DNA from: Limanda limanda
Taxonomy: Eukaryota > Chordata > Actinopteri > Pleuronectiformes > Pleuronectidae
Length of the DNA stretch: 64,000 bases
Direction of reading: 5' to 3'
Assembly (NCBI RefSeq): GCF_963576545.1
Contig: NW_026870438.1
Location: forward strand, 1,116,001 to 1,180,000
Under the pieces are notes generated by a model. The model made no database searches. It was not told the DNA's origin and worked only from the letters and a program-made list of their open reading frames with translations. Position numbers and translations under genes: made by a program. Shown here one piece after another: positions 63,891 through 64,000 of this stretch; within the stretch, counting starts at the first letter, position 1, and each line of letters starts with the position of its first letter.

Positions 63891-64000
63891 GAAGGTCGGA
63901 GAGACTTGCAAGTAGGCTCTACCCCCACTAAATGGGGTAGCGCGCATCGATCGGTACCATCCTTGAGCTTCTCCGACTTTCGGAAGGGTTAGGGTTAGGG
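63891..64000 (+). repeat. Partial type A monomer at the window edge
   Basis: The first 110 bp of an A monomer, cut by the window end after (GGGTTA)2GGG. Because the cut falls inside the telomere block, the sequence here cannot tell whether the monomer continues normally or whether a true telomere begins just outside the window. Every other A returns to ATGAAAGC after the block, so normal continuation is the default reading. Confidence 0.95.

Larger units (their letters stand above)
1..64000 (+). repeat. Two-monomer satellite array with embedded TTAGGG blocks, fills the window
   Basis: The window is a head-to-tail array of type A (163 bp) and type B (155 bp) monomers, all in one orientation. 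By eye there are 271 A of 162-163 bp, 17 A of 157 bp, 110 B and a 110-bp partial A at the right edge. These lengths, with three 1-bp deletions and one 1-bp insertion, sum to the window length, so no gene or mobile element is hidden between monomers. A runs between successive B range from one to eight, and two B are never adjacent. Monomers differ from consensus at only a few positions. The TTAGGG content implies a eukaryote with that telomere repeat. A subtelomeric or heterochromatic location is inferred. Position 1 is exactly a monomer start and position 64000 lies inside an A telomere block, so the array is open at both ends. Confidence 0.98.

Noticed and set aside
1..64000. CRISPR array
   Set aside because: Units are 155-163 bp with no short direct repeat plus unique spacer pattern. 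The whole monomer is conserved and there are no cas genes.
1..64000. Retrotransposon, DNA transposon or rDNA spacer
   Set aside because: There is no integrase, transposase or reverse transcriptase coding sequence, no terminal repeats and no rRNA segment. Monomer lengths account for every base of the window.
1..64000. Prokaryotic or phage origin
   Set aside because: A 64-kb gene-free array with TTAGGG blocks has no bacterial or phage counterpart known to me, and no ribosome-binding sites or gene-like spacing are seen.

Overview
The whole 64-kb window is one uninterrupted tandem satellite array. I find no protein-coding gene, RNA gene, transposon or unique DNA in it. It is built from two related monomers. 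Type A is 163 bp and carries an internal telomere-type block, (GGGTTA)3GGG. Type B is 155 bp and lacks that block. Counting by eye gives about 288 complete A monomers (17 of them 157-bp versions missing one TTAGGG), 110 B monomers and one partial A at the right edge. These counts add up to 64,000 bases, including four single-base indels, so no foreign insertion is hidden inside. All monomers lie in the same orientation and both window edges are inside the array, so it continues on both sides.

The TTAGGG block and the satellite architecture point to a eukaryote with TTAGGG telomeres, a group that includes vertebrates, many fungi, some algae and protists such as trypanosomatids. I cannot name the taxon. 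A subtelomeric or other heterochromatic location is likely but inferred. If it is subtelomeric, the G-rich strand runs left to right, so the chromosome end would lie to the right.

Layout: (1) 1-5331, two copies of a block offset by 3,228 bp, plus a run of eight A. (2) 4680-30693, two near-identical copies of a 12.5-13.0 kb block separated by a 481-bp AAB spacer, each with a run of six AB dimers; they differ by gain or loss of whole monomers. (3) 30694-35972, tandem pairs of 962-bp and 1,437-bp higher-order repeats. (4) About 36-64 kb, a domain with a different set of marker variants. It holds a 481-bp AAB repeat (four copies), a 799-bp BAABA repeat (three copies plus one distant), a 4,176-bp-offset duplication, and a four-monomer variant cassette at five places.

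Nothing here works together as genes. The interesting content is structural: hundreds of evenly spaced G-quadruplex motifs, a strict rule that B is never next to B, variants dominated by CpG transitions, and nested amplification on scales from 6 bp to 13 kb. Long open frames on the minus strand, up to 744 codons, are a by-product of monomer lengths and are not annotated as genes.
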